DNA from: Actinomycetes bacterium
GTDB lineage: Bacteria > Actinomycetota > Actinomycetes > Propionibacteriales > Nocardioidaceae
DNA length: 5,512 nt
Direction: 5' to 3'
Assembly (NCBI GenBank): GCA_023415395.1
Contig: JAEZKN010000083.1
Coordinates: 1 to 5,512, forward strand
Below the pieces are notes generated by a model that was not told the DNA's origin, did not search any database, and saw only the letters and a program-made list of their open reading frames with translations. Below, one piece after another: positions 5,387 through 5,512 of this stretch. Position numbers and translations under genes: made by a program. The first letter of the stretch is position 1; the number at the start of each line of letters is the position of its first letter.

Positions 5387-5512
5387 GTCGTCCTCCGGGT
5401 CCGCGCATCTCCGGGTGCGGGCTGTCACGGCTCACCTGGCGGCGCTGGACCCTGCTGGGATGTCGGACACCGAGCGGGTCGACCTGCTGCGGGCGTTGGA
5501 GGAGCTGAAGTG
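5379..5512 (+). CDS. N-terminus of a probable DUF222/13E12-type (HNH endonuclease-like) protein, cut by window end
   Basis: Only 44 complete codons are visible (ATG at 5379), and the frame is open at the window end. The peptide begins MFESSSGS and continues into a predicted helix containing LAALDPAGMSDTERVDLLRALEELK. A short leader followed by an Asp/Leu-rich helix of the type 'sDxERvdLlralEeLK' is what I recall at the start of DUF222 proteins, the 13E12-repeat family, which usually carry a C-terminal HNH nuclease domain and are multicopy in Nocardioidaceae and mycobacteria. The perfect SOS box over the start supports this, because LexA-regulated 13E12 members are known in M. tuberculosis. 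The HNH motif itself lies outside the window, so the function is an inference. Confidence 0.7.
   Translation, partial: MFESSSGSAHLRVRAVTAHLAALDPAGMSDTERVDLLRALEELK

Noticed and set aside
4405..5508. A 367-codon plus-strand frame opposite the PIG-L gene
   Set aside because: The minus strand carries AHPDD and other PIG-L motifs. This frame has no recognisable domain and also runs across the SOS-box promoter.
1..5512. CRISPR arrays, tRNA or rRNA genes, insertion sequences, recombinase genes
   Set aside because: No periodic direct repeats, RNA-gene structures or transposase/recombinase motifs were seen on either strand. If the inverted repeat is an invertible element, its recombinase is not in this window.

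Overview
The window is high-GC DNA, with codon third positions almost all G or C, and the gene content points to an actinobacterium. The pnp–M16 peptidase order matches the gpsI–pepR pair of Mycobacterium tuberculosis. The protein styles, together with a DUF222/HNH-type gene carrying an actinobacterial SOS box, suggest Nocardioides or another Nocardioidaceae; that genus call is an inference.

Layout. Bases 1-1170 (+) hold the 3' half of pnp: second RNase PH core, KH and S1 domains. Bases 1171-1460 are the odd part of the window, an imperfect inverted repeat centred on a 15-bp perfect hairpin. The M16 zinc peptidase pepR follows, with its longest canonical ORF at 1461-2636 (+), although homologous coding sequence clearly begins further upstream. 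A hairpin follows it. A small secreted protein of unknown function lies at 2745-3296 (+). It converges on a minus-strand pair separated by a hairpin that probably terminates both directions. The minus-strand pair is a PIG-L/LmbE-type zinc deacetylase (4492-5280) followed 55 bp downstream by a secreted Asp-box beta-propeller (3327-4436). A 98-bp divergent region then leads to the start of a DUF222/13E12-like gene (5379 to window end, +). This last gene has a perfect LexA box lying over its predicted -10 and start codon.

The most unusual signal is upstream of pepR. The minus strand of 1210-1287 encodes 26 codons that align without gaps to the pepR N-terminal codons on the plus strand at 1356-1433. 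Of these, 21 residues are identical, 9 codons differ only synonymously, and 5 change the residue. Both copies therefore look like diverged protein-coding sequence placed head to head, and neither has an ATG, GTG or TTG start in its open frame. This could be a real inverted duplication or recombination with a diverged homologue, an invertible 5' end, or an assembly chimera between strains. The sequence alone cannot decide.

Functional links are modest. pnp and pepR form the conserved RNA-turnover/processing-peptidase neighbourhood. The deacetylase and propeller may be one transcription unit. The last gene looks like a DNA-damage-inducible, leaderless gene.
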